A stretch of DNA of 64,000 bases from Rhodospirillales bacterium (GTDB taxonomy: Bacteria > Pseudomonadota > Alphaproteobacteria > Dongiales > Dongiaceae). Made by a program: the position numbers and the translations under genes. Below the pieces are notes generated by a model. That model saw only the letters and a program-made list of their open reading frames with translations, did no database searches and had not been told where the DNA came from. The stretch is taken from positions 1 through 64,000 of the forward strand of contig VFKA01000051.1 of assembly GCA_009885795.1 (NCBI GenBank), given 5' to 3'. This document shows positions 35,327 through 46,481 of this stretch, in pieces. The stretch's first letter is position 1. Each line of letters opens with the position of its first letter.

Positions 35327-36721
35327 TTGGACGCATCGAACGACCCGCCGCCCATCGCGGCCAAGCGCGGCATCATCACCGCCGTGATCTGTCTCGGCAT
35401 CAGCCTGCATGCCATCGACATCTTCATCGTTTCGACCGTGCTGCCGACGGTCGTGGCCGAGCTCGGCGGTGCCGGCTTTTACACCTGGTCGGCGATGACC
35501 TACATGATCGCTTCCATCATGGGCGCGGCCTCGGGCGGCCCGGTCAAGGTCATCCTCGGCAACCGCAAGGGCTTCGTGGTCGCGGCGGCGCTGTTCTTCA
35601 TCGGAACGTTGCTCTGCGGCGTGGCGCCGACGATGGCATTCCTGCTGCTCGGCCGCCTGGTGCAAGGGTATGGCGGCGGCCTCATCATGGCCCAATCGCT
35701 GGGTCTTGTGGGCGAGTACTATCCGGGACACCAGCGCGTGCGCATGCTGACGATCATTTCGGGCGTGTGGGCGGTGGCGGCACTCCTCGGTCCCCTGGTC
35801 GGCGGCGTGTTCGCCGAGATCGGGTGGTGGCGCGGCGCTTTCATCGGTCCCTTGCCGGTCATCGCCGGATTTGGGCTGGCTGCCTGGCACGTCTTGCCTT
35901 CTTTCGCGCAAGGCGGCGAAATCCCACGTTTTCCGATTCGCCGGTTGGGGCTGCTGGCGCTGGGGGTGATGGGGGTCGGGCTCGCCGGCCATCTGCAGAT
36001 GATGGCGGTACAGATTGCCCTCATCGTGGCCGCCGCGATGCTGGTGGGCGTCACGCTGAAGCTCGATGCCGGCGCCGCCAACCCCTTGTTCCCATCCCGC
36101 CCCTTGTCGTGGCGATCGCCCGTCGGCGCTTCCAATTGCGTGTTCTTCCTCCATTCGATGACGCATGTGGCGATCGGCATTTTCCTGCCCTTGCTGGTCC
36201 AGCAGGTTCACGGCGTGACACCGCTGGTCGCCGGATACTTCAATGCCGCGTTGGCTGTCGGCTGGACGTTGGGATCCCTTGTGACCCAAAATTGGCGCGG
36301 CCGGGCCGAGGACGCCGCCATCCTTGGCGGCCTCGCGCTCACCAGTCTCGGCTCCATCGGTCTGGCGATCGGCGCCGTATCCGCGCCACCGATCGCTCTT
36401 GCCGTATTGTCGGCGCTGATCGGAATCGGCATCGGCGCCAGCAACATTCATCTGATGGCCAACGCCATGCGCCTTGCCGCGCCCGGCGAAGAGAGCCTCA
36501 CGGCGTCATCGGTACCGACGATGCGCTCACTCGGCATCGCCTTCGGCGCGGCGGCGGCCGGCGTCGTCGCCAATGCGAACGGACTGGCGGCCGGTGTCGA
36601 TCCGTCTCGCGTGGCGGCGGCGGTCGGCGCCGTCTATGCCGCCAGCGTCCTCGCGCCGGTGCTCTCGCTGCTGTTCGCCGCCCGCGTGCAAACTTTACGC
36701 CGCCGGATGGGCGACCGCTGA
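35327..36721 (+). CDS. MFS transporter (DHA2-like)
   Basis: A major facilitator protein of about 464 aa with 12-14 hydrophobic helices. Early motifs include IFIVSTVLPTVVAELGGAGF in the first helix pair, RLVQGYGGGLIMAQSLGLVG (motif C/B region) and AVAALLGPLVGGVFAEIGWW, as in drug/H+ antiporters of the DHA2 type. I place the start at TTG 35327, with CGAGG six bases before it. The frame is open further upstream, but that part overlaps the riboswitch and a repeat. It is divergent from the cobalamin operon. The substrate is unknown; a role in corrinoid or cobalt movement is only a positional guess. Confidence 0.83.
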   Translation: MDASNDPPPIAAKRGIITAVICLGISLHAIDIFIVSTVLPTVVAELGGAGFYTWSAMTYMIASIMGAASGGPVKVILGNRKGFVVAAALFFIGTLLCGVAPTMAFLLLGRLVQGYGGGLIMAQSLGLVGEYYPGHQRVRMLTIISGVWAVAALLGPLVGGVFAEIGWWRGAFIGPLPVIAGFGLAAWHVLPSFAQGGEIPRFPIRRLGLLALGVMGVGLAGHLQMMAVQIALIVAAAMLVGVTLKLDAGAANPLFPSRPLSWRSPVGASNCVFFLHSMTHVAIGIFLPLLVQQVHGVTPLVAGYFNAALAVGWTLGSLVTQNWRGRAEDAAILGGLALTSLGSIGLAIGAVSAPPIALAVLSALIGIGIGASNIHLMANAMRLAAPGEESLTASSVPTMRSLGIAFGAAAAGVVANANGLAAGVDPSRVAAAVGAVYAASVLAPVLSLLFAARVQTLRRRMGDR

Positions 36722-36734
36722 AGACTCCGGCCTG

Positions 36735-37379
36735 CTATCCCAGCGACGGCTGAGTCTTGGCGACGCTCGGGCGCTTGGAGATGTTGTCCCACCAACGCTT
36801 CAGCCGCGGCGCGTCCTTCAGCAGCTTGCCCGCTTCCGGCGTCCCCATCAGGTAGCCGAACACCGGCACCAGATAGAGATCGGCAAGGCTCAGCTGCGCG
36901 CCCACCAGGAACGGACCTTCGCCCGACGAAAGCGCTTCCAGCGCGGCGATGCTTTTTTCCGCGACCGGCATGGCGGCGGCCACGGCCGCTTCGTCGGCGG
37001 GGCGGCCCATGATCGGCGCCACCAGGCGTTCGATCACGATCTTGCCGACGATGGTGCCGTAGGCATAGGAATCGATGACGCCGATGATCTGATTCATCCG
37101 CGCGCGCGCCTTGGCATCGGTCGGCTGCAGCTTCGGCCCCGGCAGCGCCTCGTCGATATAACGCGCGATGGCGTCGGTCTCGTAGATCGAAAATCCGTCA
37201 TGACTGAAGGCCGGCACCTTGCCGAAGGGATGCCGGGCCACATGGCCGGGCGCCTGAGTCTCGCCCTTGAACAGATCGACCTCTTCCAGCTTGTAGGCGG
37301 CCCCTTTTTCTTCCAGCGCCAGGCGCACGGTTCTCGCGTAGGTGCTGTAGGCGGGGCCGTAGACGGTCGGAATGGCCAT
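36735..37379 (-). CDS. Glutathione S-transferase
   Basis: A 214-aa protein with the thioredoxin-like N-domain (VYGPAYSTYARTVRLALEEK, HPFGKVPAFSHDGFSIYETD with the cis-Pro and the ESD-type glutathione contact) and the helical C-domain (GAQLSLADLYLVPVFGYLMG). It resembles theta/phi-like bacterial GSTs. The ATG at 37379 has GGAGG five bases upstream; the ATG at 37391 lacks one. It stands alone, convergent with the MFS gene and divergent from the CBS-domain gene. Substrate unknown. Confidence 0.9.
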   Translation of the reverse strand: MAIPTVYGPAYSTYARTVRLALEEKGAAYKLEEVDLFKGETQAPGHVARHPFGKVPAFSHDGFSIYETDAIARYIDEALPGPKLQPTDAKARARMNQIIGVIDSYAYGTIVGKIVIERLVAPIMGRPADEAAVAAAMPVAEKSIAALEALSSGEGPFLVGAQLSLADLYLVPVFGYLMGTPEAGKLLKDAPRLKRWWDNISKRPSVAKTQPSLG

Positions 37380-37553
37380 GGGTACCTCCATTGTCGCGTA
37401 TTTCGCAATCGGGATGATCGCGACAGTAGCGACGGCGGCGCGCGTGGGTCAACCCCAACTAGGTATTTGTGAAGCCGCGCATCTAAGCTATCATGGCCGC
37501 AACGGCGTGGAATTCGACCGCGGCTTCGTCTTCAAAAGAATCGGGAGGCGTTC

Positions 37554-37988
37554 ATGCAGGTACGATCGATCCTCAAAATGAAGGGCACGCGCGTGGTGAC
37601 GGTGCGGCCCGAAATCGGCATCGGTGAAACCGCGCGGCTCTTGGCCGAGAACAAGATCGGCGCCGTGGTCGTCGTCGACGCGGCCGGTGCCGTCGCCGGC
37701 ATCCTGTCCGAGCGGGACATTGTCAATGCCCTAGCGCGACACGGCACCGCGGCGGTCGCCAAGACAGTGGCCGATCTGATGACCCGCGACGTGCAGCATT
37801 GCGCGCCCGATGCCACCATCGGCTCGGTCATGACGACCATGACGGAGCGGCGGATTCGCCATGTGCCGGTCATCGAGGATGGCCGCTTGATCGGGATCGT
37901 CAGCATCGGCGACGTGGTGAAATGGCGTCTCGAGGAAACCCTGCACGAAGCCGAGGCGCTGCGCGATTACGTCATGACGGGCCGCTGA
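37554..37988 (+). CDS. CBS-domain pair protein
   Basis: A stand-alone Bateman module, 144 aa: two CBS motifs (residues 8-60 with VVVVDAAGAVAGILSERDIV, and 75-130 with HVPVIEDGRLIGIVSIGDVV). Such proteins bind adenine nucleotides and act as energy sensors or as partners of other enzymes. GGGAGG lies upstream of the ATG. The next small gene starts 6 bp after its stop, so the two may be cotranscribed. Confidence 0.9.
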   Translation: MQVRSILKMKGTRVVTVRPEIGIGETARLLAENKIGAVVVVDAAGAVAGILSERDIVNALARHGTAAVAKTVADLMTRDVQHCAPDATIGSVMTTMTERRIRHVPVIEDGRLIGIVSIGDVVKWRLEETLHEAEALRDYVMTGR

Positions 37989-37994
37989 GAGAGG

Positions 37995-38294
37995 ATGAGC
38001 GAGGGATTCGACTTGCTTCTCATCGCCGCGCCAGGCGCGGTGTTCCCGACCCGCGACCGGCGCCAAGCCACCATCCTTCGCATCGAACGCGAGGCGGGCC
38101 TCGTTCACGGCGAGGTGCCGATGTTCGGCCCGTGTTCATGGCGGGCGGATGGCATCTATGCGCAAGCCCCGTGCGGCGCGGCCGGGCCGCTCGACCTGGT
38201 GGCGCCTGGGTCCGGCGCGGCGCCCGGCCGCCAGCGCCGAACCACGATGAGGGAGGCGCTTAGCCGCGACGCCCGCGTCTTTTGCTGCGACTGA
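37995..38294 (+). CDS. Hypothetical small protein
   Basis: I do not recognise this 99-aa protein. It starts 6 bp after the CBS-domain gene and has AGAGAGG upstream. It is basic in the middle, rich in Pro, Gly and Ala, and has three cysteines, two of them at the very end (VFCCD). No membrane segment or signal peptide is seen. The C-terminal half is of low complexity, so it could be a chance frame. The tight spacing is the main argument for a gene. Confidence 0.4.
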   Translation: MSEGFDLLLIAAPGAVFPTRDRRQATILRIEREAGLVHGEVPMFGPCSWRADGIYAQAPCGAAGPLDLVAPGSGAAPGRQRRTTMREALSRDARVFCCD

Positions 38295-38370
38295 AGGCAA
38301 GCCACCGTTCACCAACCCTTAACGCCAACAAGGCAACAGTGGTAACGCTTCGCGACTATGGGGGAGCGCC

Positions 38371-38658
38371 TTGCGGAAAACCGAAATCAAGCAAAGCGAA
38401 CGCCGGCGCGCGCCACGCATCGCCGTCGACCTGCCGGTCGGGATCGTCGTCGCCGGCAAGGTCCGGCGTTGCCGGCTGGTGAACGTCTCCGAGGGCGGTG
38501 TGCTCATCGGCGGCACGCACGGAATCGCGGTCGGCGCCACCATCAGCGTCACGATCACCGGCATCGGACCCGTCGAGGGCAGGGTCATTCGCGTCACCGA
38601 CGAGCGCGTGGCGATTCAGTTTCCCCGAATCATCGCCATCTCGCCGATCCTGCGCTAG
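38371..38658 (+). CDS. PilZ-domain protein
   Basis: A single PilZ domain, 95 aa, the c-di-GMP receptor fold. The first binding motif is [14 protein letters not shown] (RxxxR type) and the second is [10 protein letters not shown] (D/NxSxxG). A strand with [12 protein letters not shown] closes the barrel. The start is TTG at 38371 with GGGGAG four bases upstream. Its 3' end overlaps the convergent mscL by 4 bp. Target process unknown. Confidence 0.85.
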   Translation: MRKTEIKQSERRRAPRIAVDLPVGIVVAGKVRRCRLVNVSEGGVLIGGTHGIAVGATISVTITGIGPVEGRVIRVTDERVAIQFPRIIAISPILR

Positions 38659-39074
38659 GCGCGCTGCTTCAAGAGATCGCGGATCTCGGACAGCAGTTCC
38701 TGGTCGCGGGTGGGCGGCGCCGGCGCGGCTTCCTGCTTGCGCTTCATCTTGTTCATGAAGTGGATCAGAATAAAGATGGCGAACGCGACGATGACGAAGT
38801 CGATCACCGTGTTGATGAAAACACCATAATTGATGGTTGGCGCGCCAGCTTCTCGGGCCGCCGCGAGCGAAGGATAGTCGACGCCGCCGAGATTGATATA
38901 GAGGTCCGTAAAATCGACCTGGCCCATGGCCAACCCGAGCGGCGGCATGATCATGTCGCCCACCAGCGAGGATACGATCTTGCCGAACGCGGCGCCGATG
39001 ATGATGCCGATCGCGAGGTCGACCACGTTGCCGCGCATCGCGAAATCACGGAACTCCTTTAGAAAACCCTTCAT
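38655..39074 (-). CDS. mscL: Large-conductance mechanosensitive channel
   Basis: MscL is an inner-membrane pentamer that opens on hypo-osmotic shock. The protein is 139 aa. The N-terminal [19 protein letters not shown]-like start (here [20 protein letters not shown]), TM1 [17 protein letters not shown], the periplasmic loop and TM2 [20 protein letters not shown] are all clear, and the charged C-terminal helix follows. AAGGAG lies upstream. It comes 29 bp after the creatinase gene on the same strand and may be read through from that operon. Confidence 0.97.
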   Translation of the reverse strand: MKGFLKEFRDFAMRGNVVDLAIGIIIGAAFGKIVSSLVGDMIMPPLGLAMGQVDFTDLYINLGGVDYPSLAAAREAGAPTINYGVFINTVIDFVIVAFAIFILIHFMNKMKRKQEAAPAPPTRDQELLSEIRDLLKQRA

Positions 39075-39103
39075 GGGGGCAGCACTCCTTTCCAGATCGA
39101 TAG

Positions 39104-40318
39104 TCACGCCTTGACGATATTGTGCTCCGGGCCGAAGGGGAATCGCGTGATGTCCTCGGCGCCGTTCTCGGTCACGACCAGGATGTCGTGCTCGCGGTAG
39201 CCGCCGGCTCCCGGCTCGCCTTCCGGCAGCGTGATCATCGGCTCCATCGACACCACCATGCCGGGCGCCAGCACCGTCTCGATGTCCTCGCGCAATTCGA
39301 GCCCGGCCTCGCGCCCGTAATAATGGCAGAGCACGCCGAAGGAATGGCCGTAACCGAAGGTGCGGTACTTCAGCAGCCCGTGGTCCGTGTAGATTCCGTT
39401 CAGTTCGTCGGCGATGTCGCAACAGCGTTTGCCCGGGCGGATCAGCGTCAAGCCATGGCGGTGGACCTTGCAGTTGATCTCCCATAGCTCCAGGGCCCGC
39501 GGGCTGGCGTGATCCAGGAACAGCGTGCGCTCCAGCGCGGTGTAATACCCCGCGATCATCGGAAAGCAGTTGAGCGACAGAATGTCGCCCTTGCGGATCT
39601 TTCTCGAGGTCACCGGGTTGTGGGCGCCGTCGGTGTTGATCCCCGACTGGAACCAGGTCCAGCTGTCCATCAATTCCCCGTGCGGGAAAGTCTTGGCGAT
39701 CTCGCGCACCATGGCGCGGGTCGCGTTCAGCGCCACCTCGTGTTCCGGCACGCCCTCGCCGATCGCCTCGACGCAAGCAGCACCCCCGATGTCGGCGATG
39801 CGCGCGCCCTCCTTGATGAGCGCGATCTCCGCCGCCGATTTCACCATGCGCAAGCCCATCGCCGCCTTGGCGATATCGATGAGCTCCGCGTTCGGGAGCG
39901 CCGCGCGAAGTTTCTTTTCCGTTTCGAGGTTCATGTGATCGAATTCGATACCGACCCGGCCCTTGTTCGCCACCTCCTGCTGGATGGCGCGGAAATAATT
40001 GTCGCGCCGCCAATCGGTATAGACGACGTTGTCGGTGCCGGCGGTGCGCCGCCAGGGCTGGCCGCCGTCGATGTTGGCGCTGATCGAGACCACCTTGTCG
40101 CCGGTCACGACCAACCCGTAGGGACGGCCGAACGAGGTGTAGAGGAAATCGCTGTAGTAATTGATGTTGTGGATGGAGGTGAAGAGGACGCTGTCCACCT
40201 TCATCGCCGCCATGACGCCGCGCAAGGAGGCCTGGCGCGCCGCATATTCCGAGTCCGCGAAGGTATGCCGGACCTTCGCGCCGTTGCGAATCCGTTTCAG
40301 GTTTTCCGGATCGGTCAT
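39104..40318 (-). CDS. Creatinase (creatine amidinohydrolase)
   Basis: Creatinase splits creatine into sarcosine and urea. This 404-aa protein matches the Pseudomonas enzyme closely from memory: [64 protein letters not shown] with the catalytic His (233), [27 protein letters not shown] and [10 protein letters not shown]. As in known creatinases, the metal ligands of the M24 fold are absent (N for the first Asp, A for the second). It is the last or next-to-last gene of the BMP-importer operon and overlaps the deaminase gene by 4 bp. It is one of three M24-fold genes in the window. Confidence 0.94.
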   Translation of the reverse strand: MTDPENLKRIRNGAKVRHTFADSEYAARQASLRGVMAAMKVDSVLFTSIHNINYYSDFLYTSFGRPYGLVVTGDKVVSISANIDGGQPWRRTAGTDNVVYTDWRRDNYFRAIQQEVANKGRVGIEFDHMNLETEKKLRAALPNAELIDIAKAAMGLRMVKSAAEIALIKEGARIADIGGAACVEAIGEGVPEHEVALNATRAMVREIAKTFPHGELMDSWTWFQSGINTDGAHNPVTSRKIRKGDILSLNCFPMIAGYYTALERTLFLDHASPRALELWEINCKVHRHGLTLIRPGKRCCDIADELNGIYTDHGLLKYRTFGYGHSFGVLCHYYGREAGLELREDIETVLAPGMVVSMEPMITLPEGEPGAGGYREHDILVVTENGAEDITRFPFGPEHNIVKA

Positions 40319-40782
40319 CGCTGGTTACCGGCGCCAACGCTTTGCCACAGCGCCGCGCGTTCGGCGACGAAGCGCTTCACGAGGGCGATGCAGTCGGGAT
40401 CGTCGAGCAGCGTCACCTCCATGCCCTTCGCCAACAGGAAGTCGATATCGCCCGCGGCGTTCTCGCATTCGGCGATCACCACCTTGGCTATGCCGAGGAA
40501 CAGCATGGCGCCCGAGCACATGAAGCAGGGGCTGAGCGTGGTGTAGAGAGAGACACCGACATAGTTCGGCTGCAACCCGCCATTGCGGATGCAATCGACC
40601 TCGGCGTGCGAGGTCGGATCGTTGGTCTCGACGGAGCGGTTGCGGCCCGAGGCGAAGACCCGGTCGCCGCGCACCATGATCGAGCCCACCGGGATGCTGC
40701 CCAGCGTAAGACTCTTGCGCGCCTCGGCCAGCGCCAATTGCATGAAGGCGCTGTCGGCGCCGGCCGGCTCGACCATGGGCAT
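40315..40782 (-). CDS. Cytosine-deaminase-type zinc deaminase (yeast FCY1-like)
   Basis: A zinc-dependent deaminase of the CDA fold, 155 aa. The zinc and proton-shuttle motif is [13 protein letters not shown] (HAE), and the second is [14 protein letters not shown] (PCxxC). The C-terminal part, [20 protein letters not shown], follows the layout of yeast cytosine deaminase. Because the gene is coupled to creatinase and follows a nucleoside-type importer, the substrate may be cytosine, creatinine (deaminated to N-methylhydantoin by some such enzymes) or guanine-like. GGGAG lies eight bases ahead of the ATG. The substrate choice is inference. Confidence 0.85.
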   Translation of the reverse strand: MPMVEPAGADSAFMQLALAEARKSLTLGSIPVGSIMVRGDRVFASGRNRSVETNDPTSHAEVDCIRNGGLQPNYVGVSLYTTLSPCFMCSGAMLFLGIAKVVIAECENAAGDIDFLLAKGMEVTLLDDPDCIALVKRFVAERAALWQSVGAGNQR

Positions 40783-40803
40783 GGCGAAATCTCCCTGGAA
40801 AAG

Positions 40804-41871
40804 CTATTGCGGCAGCGTGTCGTCCACGCCCGCCACGTACCAGTTCATCCCGAGGATGTCCGGATCGGGCAGGGACTTCCCGGCTTCGACCGCCACCGAG
40901 CCGTCCTGCTTCTTAATCGGCCCGGCGAAGACCAGAAGCTCGCCCGACTTGATCCTGGCTTCGGTCTCGGCCGCGGCCTTGGCCACGTCCTCGGGCAGGT
41001 TCGTATAGGTCGCCATCCGCACCATGCCCGCCGCCATCCCGCCCCAAACGTCGCCGCTGGCCCAGGTGCCGTCGAGGACGGCCTTGGTGCGTTCGACGTA
41101 GTAGTCCGCCCAGTTGTCGAGAATGGACGTGAGCTGCGCCTTGGGCGCGAACTTGATCATGTCGGAGGCCTGGCCGAAGCCGTGCGCGCCTTGCGCCTCG
41201 GCGATCTGCAAGGGCGCGCTCGAATCGGTGTGCTGGGTGATGATGTCGGCGCCCTGGCCGATCAGCACCTTGGCGGCGTCGGCTTCCTTGCCGGGATCGT
41301 ACCAGGAATTCACCCAGACGACCTTGAGCTTGAACTCGGGATTGACGGATTGGGCGCCGAGCATGAAGGCGTTGATCCCGGACACCACCTCGGGGATCGG
41401 GAAGGAGGCGATGTAGCCGGCGATTCCGGTCTTCGAGGTGCGCGCCGCGATCTGGCCGATGACGTAGCGGCCTTCGTAGAACCGCGCCGAATAGGTGGCG
41501 ACGTTCGGCGCTTGCTTATAGCCGGTCGCGTGCTCGAATTTCACCTCGGGAAACCGCTCCGCCACCTTCAAGGTCGATTCCATGAAGCCGAAGGAGGTCG
41601 TGAAAATGAGACCGTGACCGTCGCGGGCGAGGCGTTCGATCGCGCGCTCGGCATCGGGGCCCTCGCTCACGCTTTCGATGAAGGTCGTCGTCACCTTGTC
41701 GCCCAGCGCCTGTTCCAACGCCAGGCGTCCCTGGTCGTGCTGGTAGGTCCAGCCATGGTCGCCGACCGGACCGACATAGATGAATCCGACCTTGAGCTTG
41801 TCCTCGGCCGAGGCGCCGGCGATCGCCAGGCCCATCGCGAGGGCGAGAAACCCGCCCAGCAGCTTCTTCAT
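40804..41871 (-). CDS. BMP-family substrate-binding protein
   Basis: A periplasmic binding protein of the basic membrane protein (BmpA/PnrA-like) family, 355 aa, with the signal peptide LLGGFLALAMGLAIAGASA and no lipobox Cys. The family motif is VGFIYVGPVGDHGWTYQHDQ, with IFTTSFGFMES later. Members bind purine nucleosides and related compounds. GGGGAGGAAGG lies ahead of the ATG. It is encoded between the importer membrane genes and the deaminase gene, so the ligand is probably the substrate of one of those enzymes. Confidence 0.92.
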   Translation of the reverse strand: MKKLLGGFLALAMGLAIAGASAEDKLKVGFIYVGPVGDHGWTYQHDQGRLALEQALGDKVTTTFIESVSEGPDAERAIERLARDGHGLIFTTSFGFMESTLKVAERFPEVKFEHATGYKQAPNVATYSARFYEGRYVIGQIAARTSKTGIAGYIASFPIPEVVSGINAFMLGAQSVNPEFKLKVVWVNSWYDPGKEADAAKVLIGQGADIITQHTDSSAPLQIAEAQGAHGFGQASDMIKFAPKAQLTSILDNWADYYVERTKAVLDGTWASGDVWGGMAAGMVRMATYTNLPEDVAKAAAETEARIKSGELLVFAGPIKKQDGSVAVEAGKSLPDPDILGMNWYVAGVDDTLPQ

Positions 41872-41893
41872 GGAATCCTTCCTCCCCTTTTAT

Positions 41894-42772
41894 TCACCGG
41901 TCCGGCACGAAGCTTTGTCCGAGACAGGCCGGCGTGTTGATGCGCGTGAACGTGCCCTTGCCCGAGAGCGCCACGAGCGCCGCGATTGTCACCAGATACG
42001 GCAAGGAAGACAAGAACTGCGATGGGATGCCGATGCCCGAGGCCTGGACGTAGAATCCGAGAATCGTCACCGTGCCGAAGAGATAGGCGCCGATGGCGAC
42101 CCGCCAGGGCCGCCACGAGGCGAACACGACCAGCGCCAGCGCGATCCAGCCGCGCCCGGCGGTCATGGTCTCGATCCATTGCGGGGTATAGGCGAGCGAC
42201 AGATAGGCGCCGGCGAGGCCCGCGCAGGCACCCCCGAACATCACGCAGCCGTAGCGCACGGCGATGACGCCATGCCCGAGCGCATGGGCGGAATGGTGCG
42301 ACGTGCCGACGGCGCGGATGACGAGGCCGAGGCGGGTGCGGAAAAGAACGTAGGCGACCGCCGCGGTCAGCAGGAACGAGGCGAAGACCAGCACGTCCAG
42401 CCCGAGAACGACGGGCGCCAGCTTCACGCCCGGCTGCCCGACCAGGGGCTCGCCGATGAGCCCCGCCAGCCCGAGGCCAAGGAGCGTCAGCGCCAGGCCC
42501 GTCGCCACTTGATTGGCCGCCAAGGTCAGGGTGAGGAACGCGAACAGCAGGGAGAGACCTGCTCCGGCGCCGATCCCGGCGAGGATTCCGAGGCCGGGCG
42601 AACCCGTCACCAGAGCGGCGCCGAAGCCCGACACGGCGCCGATCGCCATCATGCCCTCGACCCCGAGATTGAGGACGCCCGAGCGCTCCGCCACCAGCTC
42701 GCCGATCGCGGCGATGAGGAGCGGCGTCGAGGCCGTGATGATGGTGAGGATGACGGCTTCGAGCGCGCCCAT
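41894..42772 (-). CDS. ABC permease, nucleoside (NupQ/YufQ) type
   Basis: An inner-membrane permease of the BMP-type importers, 292 aa, with 8-9 hydrophobic segments. Typical motifs are APLLIAAIGELVAERSGVLN-like (here TPLLIAAIGELVAERSGVLN), LGVEGMMAIGAVSGFGAAL and LLFAFLTLTLAANQVATGLA. It follows the companion permease by 4 bp and precedes the binding-protein gene by 22 bp. Confidence 0.92.
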   Translation of the reverse strand: MGALEAVILTIITASTPLLIAAIGELVAERSGVLNLGVEGMMAIGAVSGFGAALVTGSPGLGILAGIGAGAGLSLLFAFLTLTLAANQVATGLALTLLGLGLAGLIGEPLVGQPGVKLAPVVLGLDVLVFASFLLTAAVAYVLFRTRLGLVIRAVGTSHHSAHALGHGVIAVRYGCVMFGGACAGLAGAYLSLAYTPQWIETMTAGRGWIALALVVFASWRPWRVAIGAYLFGTVTILGFYVQASGIGIPSQFLSSLPYLVTIAALVALSGKGTFTRINTPACLGQSFVPDR

Positions 42773-42776
42773 GGGT

Positions 42777-43830
42777 TTACGTCCGGCCGATACGGGCGAC
42801 GATGCGAATTCGATAAACGATCAACGTGTCGCAGGCGAGGATCGAGACGAGCAGGATGCCCTGGAACACCCGGACGATCTTGTCGGAGACGCCGAGCGTC
42901 GCCTGCGCGGCCTCGCCGCCGAGATAGCTCACGCCCAGCAGCAGCCCCGCCAAGAGGACTCCGACCGGATTGAGCCGGCCCAGGAACGCCACGATGATCG
43001 CGGTGAAACCGTAGCCGGGCGAGATCGTCGGCTGCAATTGGCCGCTCGGGCCCGCCACCTCGCAGATCCCCGCAAGCCCGGCGAGACCGCCGGAGACGAG
43101 GAAGCAGAACCTGACGGCGCGTTCGCGCCCGAAGCCGGCGAACCCCCCGGCGCGCGGCGCCCGCCCGAGCACGCGGATCTCGAATCCCCTGAGCGTGCGC
43201 GAGAGTACGACCGCGAGGACCGCGACGGCGACGAGCGCTAGGAGCGCGCCCAGATGCACGCGGCCCCCACCCCAGGTCGGCAGCGCCTGCCAGCCCTCGA
43301 AGGCGACCGACTGGGGAAAGTTGAATCCGGCCGGATCGCGCCAGGGCCCGCGTACCAGCCAGTCGAGGCCCAGCTGCGCCACGTAGACCAGCATGAGGCT
43401 GGTCAGAATCTCGTTGGCGCCGAACCGGTTCTTCAGGAAGGCCGGGATCGCGCCATAGGCCATGCCGCCCGCCGCGCCCAGCAGCAGCATGGCGGGAAGG
43501 ACCGCCGGCGACTGCCAGCCGTGAAACATCACCGGGATGATCGAGCCGGCGATCGCGCCGGCCGTGAACTGGCCTTCGGCGCCGATGTTCCAGACGTTGG
43601 CGAGATAGCAAACCGCGAGCCCGGCGCCGATCAAGACCAGCGGCGCCGCCTTGACGATCAGTTCCTCGATCGACCAAAGCGAGGACAGCGGCTCGACGAA
43701 ATAGACGGCGAGCGCCAGCAGCGGATCGAGCCCGAGCGAGGAAAAGATGACGGCGCCGGATGCGAGCGTGAGGCCGATGGCGAGGAGCGGCGACAGCAGC
43801 AGCATGCGCGGCGAGCTTTCGGTGCGCCGT

Positions 43831-43847
<17 letters not shown>
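42777..43847 (-). CDS. ABC permease, nucleoside (NupP/YufP) type
   Basis: The second membrane subunit, 356 aa, about nine hydrophobic segments. Motifs are [38 protein letters not shown] and the later [20 protein letters not shown]. Its start overlaps the ATPase gene by 17 bp, so translation is coupled. The N-terminus ([15 protein letters not shown]) is positively charged and cytoplasmic. Confidence 0.92.
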
Positions 43848-45387
<1,540 letters not shown>

Positions 45388-45457
45388 TCTCGGAATCGCC
45401 CCCCGGCCCGCAGTCTATCGGGACAAGGGTGCCTGGCAAGGGCCGGCGCCTTCGCCC

Positions 45458-45486
45458 TTGATCGGTCCATGCACTTCCACTATTGG
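45458..45486 (+). promoter_or_regulatory. Probable tRNA-Glu promoter
   Basis: TTGATC (45458-45463), a 17-bp spacer, and TATTGG (45481-45486), ending 24 bp ahead of the tRNA. The match is partial, but position and spacing fit. Confidence 0.45.
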
Positions 45487-45509
45487 AGTGGCCTCGCGGC
45501 CTTCGCGAA

Positions 45510-45585
45510 GTCCCCTTCGTCTAGAGGCCCAGGACACCGCCCTCTCACGGCGGGAACAGGGGTTCGAATCCCCTAGGGGACGCCA
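45510..45585 (+). tRNA. tRNA-Glu (anticodon CTC)
   Basis: A full cloverleaf. The acceptor stem pairs GTCCCCT with AGGGGAC, the anticodon stem pairs CCGCC with GGCGG around CTCTCAC (anticodon CTC at 45544-45546), and the T arm is CAGGGGTTCGAATCCCCT-like. The CCA end is encoded (45583-45585). tRNA genes are common integration sites, and accessory toxin-antitoxin genes follow directly. Confidence 0.97.
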
Positions 45586-45632
45586 GCAAGTCGCGCTGCG
45601 CATGATTGGCGTCGGCGCGATAGGCCGTTTTC

Positions 45633-45665
45633 AATGTGACTACATTATGGTAAAATGTGACCACA
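45633..45665. promoter_or_regulatory. Probable operator of the toxin-antitoxin pair
   Basis: Two direct copies of AATGTGACYACA (45633-45644 and 45654-45665) lie 21 bp apart, two helical turns. ACATT and AATGT between them also form an inverted repeat. The site is about 28 bp ahead of the antitoxin gene, where such antitoxins usually bind. Confidence 0.5.
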
Positions 45666-45692
45666 CTGGATTGAGCAGATGAGGGCACTGCC

Positions 45693-45968
45693 ATGCGCCA
45701 ACCGCATATCGGCGTTCGGGAGTTGAAGGCGAGGCTCGGGCGCTATCTCCGTATCGCCGGGACCGGCGGGACGGTGACCATCACCAGCCGCGGCGTACCG
45801 ATTGGGCGCATCGTGCCGATCGGCCCCGGGCTCGACCAGCGGCTGGCCGCCATGCAGGCGGCCGGCCAAACGCGGTGGAGCGGGCACAAGCTCAAGCCCG
45901 CCAAGCCGGGGGCGAAGACGCGCGGGCGGCGTAGCGTCGCGGACTTGCTCGTCGCCGACCGGGAATGA
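45693..45968 (+). CDS. Phd/YefM-type antitoxin
   Basis: A 91-aa antitoxin. The N-terminal DNA-binding part reads HIGVRELKARLGRYLRIAG and VTITSRGVPIGRIVPI, the standard Phd/YefM pattern. The C-terminus is basic and flexible (KLKPAKPGAKTRGRRS), where the toxin would bind. It is followed by a PIN toxin with a 4-bp overlap. Two direct repeats upstream are its likely operator. Confidence 0.88.
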   Translation: MRQPHIGVRELKARLGRYLRIAGTGGTVTITSRGVPIGRIVPIGPGLDQRLAAMQAAGQTRWSGHKLKPAKPGAKTRGRRSVADLLVADRE

Positions 45969-46402
45969 TCGTCTACCTGGACGCCAGTGCGCTGGTGAAA
46001 CGCTACGTCGCGGAGGCCGGTACGGCGGAAGTGGCGGCGCTTGTCCGGGACGCCGCGGCCATCGGCACCGCCGTCATCAGCCGCGCCGAGGTCGCCGCCG
46101 CGTTGGCCAAGGCCGCGCGCATGAAGCTGGTCGAGAGAGACCGCGCGGCGGCGGCGCTGGCGGCCTTTGCCGAGGACTGGAACGATCTCATCCGCCTGCA
46201 GCTCGGCGAAGCCATCGTGGCCCGCGCCTCGGCGCTCGCCTGGGATCGGGGTCTTCGCGGCTACGATGCGGTGCATCTGGCGTCCGCGCTTTTTTGGTAC
46301 GAGACGCTAAACGAGCCGGTGACGCTAGCGACATACGACCGGGAGCTATGGCAAGGCGCCAAGGCGAGCGGCCTGGTGCCCTGGCCGGCGAAGCTTCCCT
46401 AG
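45965..46402 (+). CDS. vapC: PIN-domain ribonuclease toxin (VapC-like)
   Basis: A 145-aa PIN-domain toxin, a Mg-dependent RNase. The acidic site is formed by IVYLDASALVKRYV (first Asp), Glu in SRAEVAAALAKA and the DAVHLASAL motif with a further Asp. It is coupled to the antitoxin (ATGA). VapC toxins usually cut tRNAs or rRNA; whether the neighbouring tRNA-Glu is involved cannot be said. Confidence 0.9.
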   Translation: MIVYLDASALVKRYVAEAGTAEVAALVRDAAAIGTAVISRAEVAAALAKAARMKLVERDRAAAALAAFAEDWNDLIRLQLGEAIVARASALAWDRGLRGYDAVHLASALFWYETLNEPVTLATYDRELWQGAKASGLVPWPAKLP

Positions 46403-46481
46403 GCGCCTTCATTCTCCATTCCGTCTGCGTCGCCGGCAACTCGCGATTTGTCGCGCGCCTGTTTCGGCATATGATTGGCGC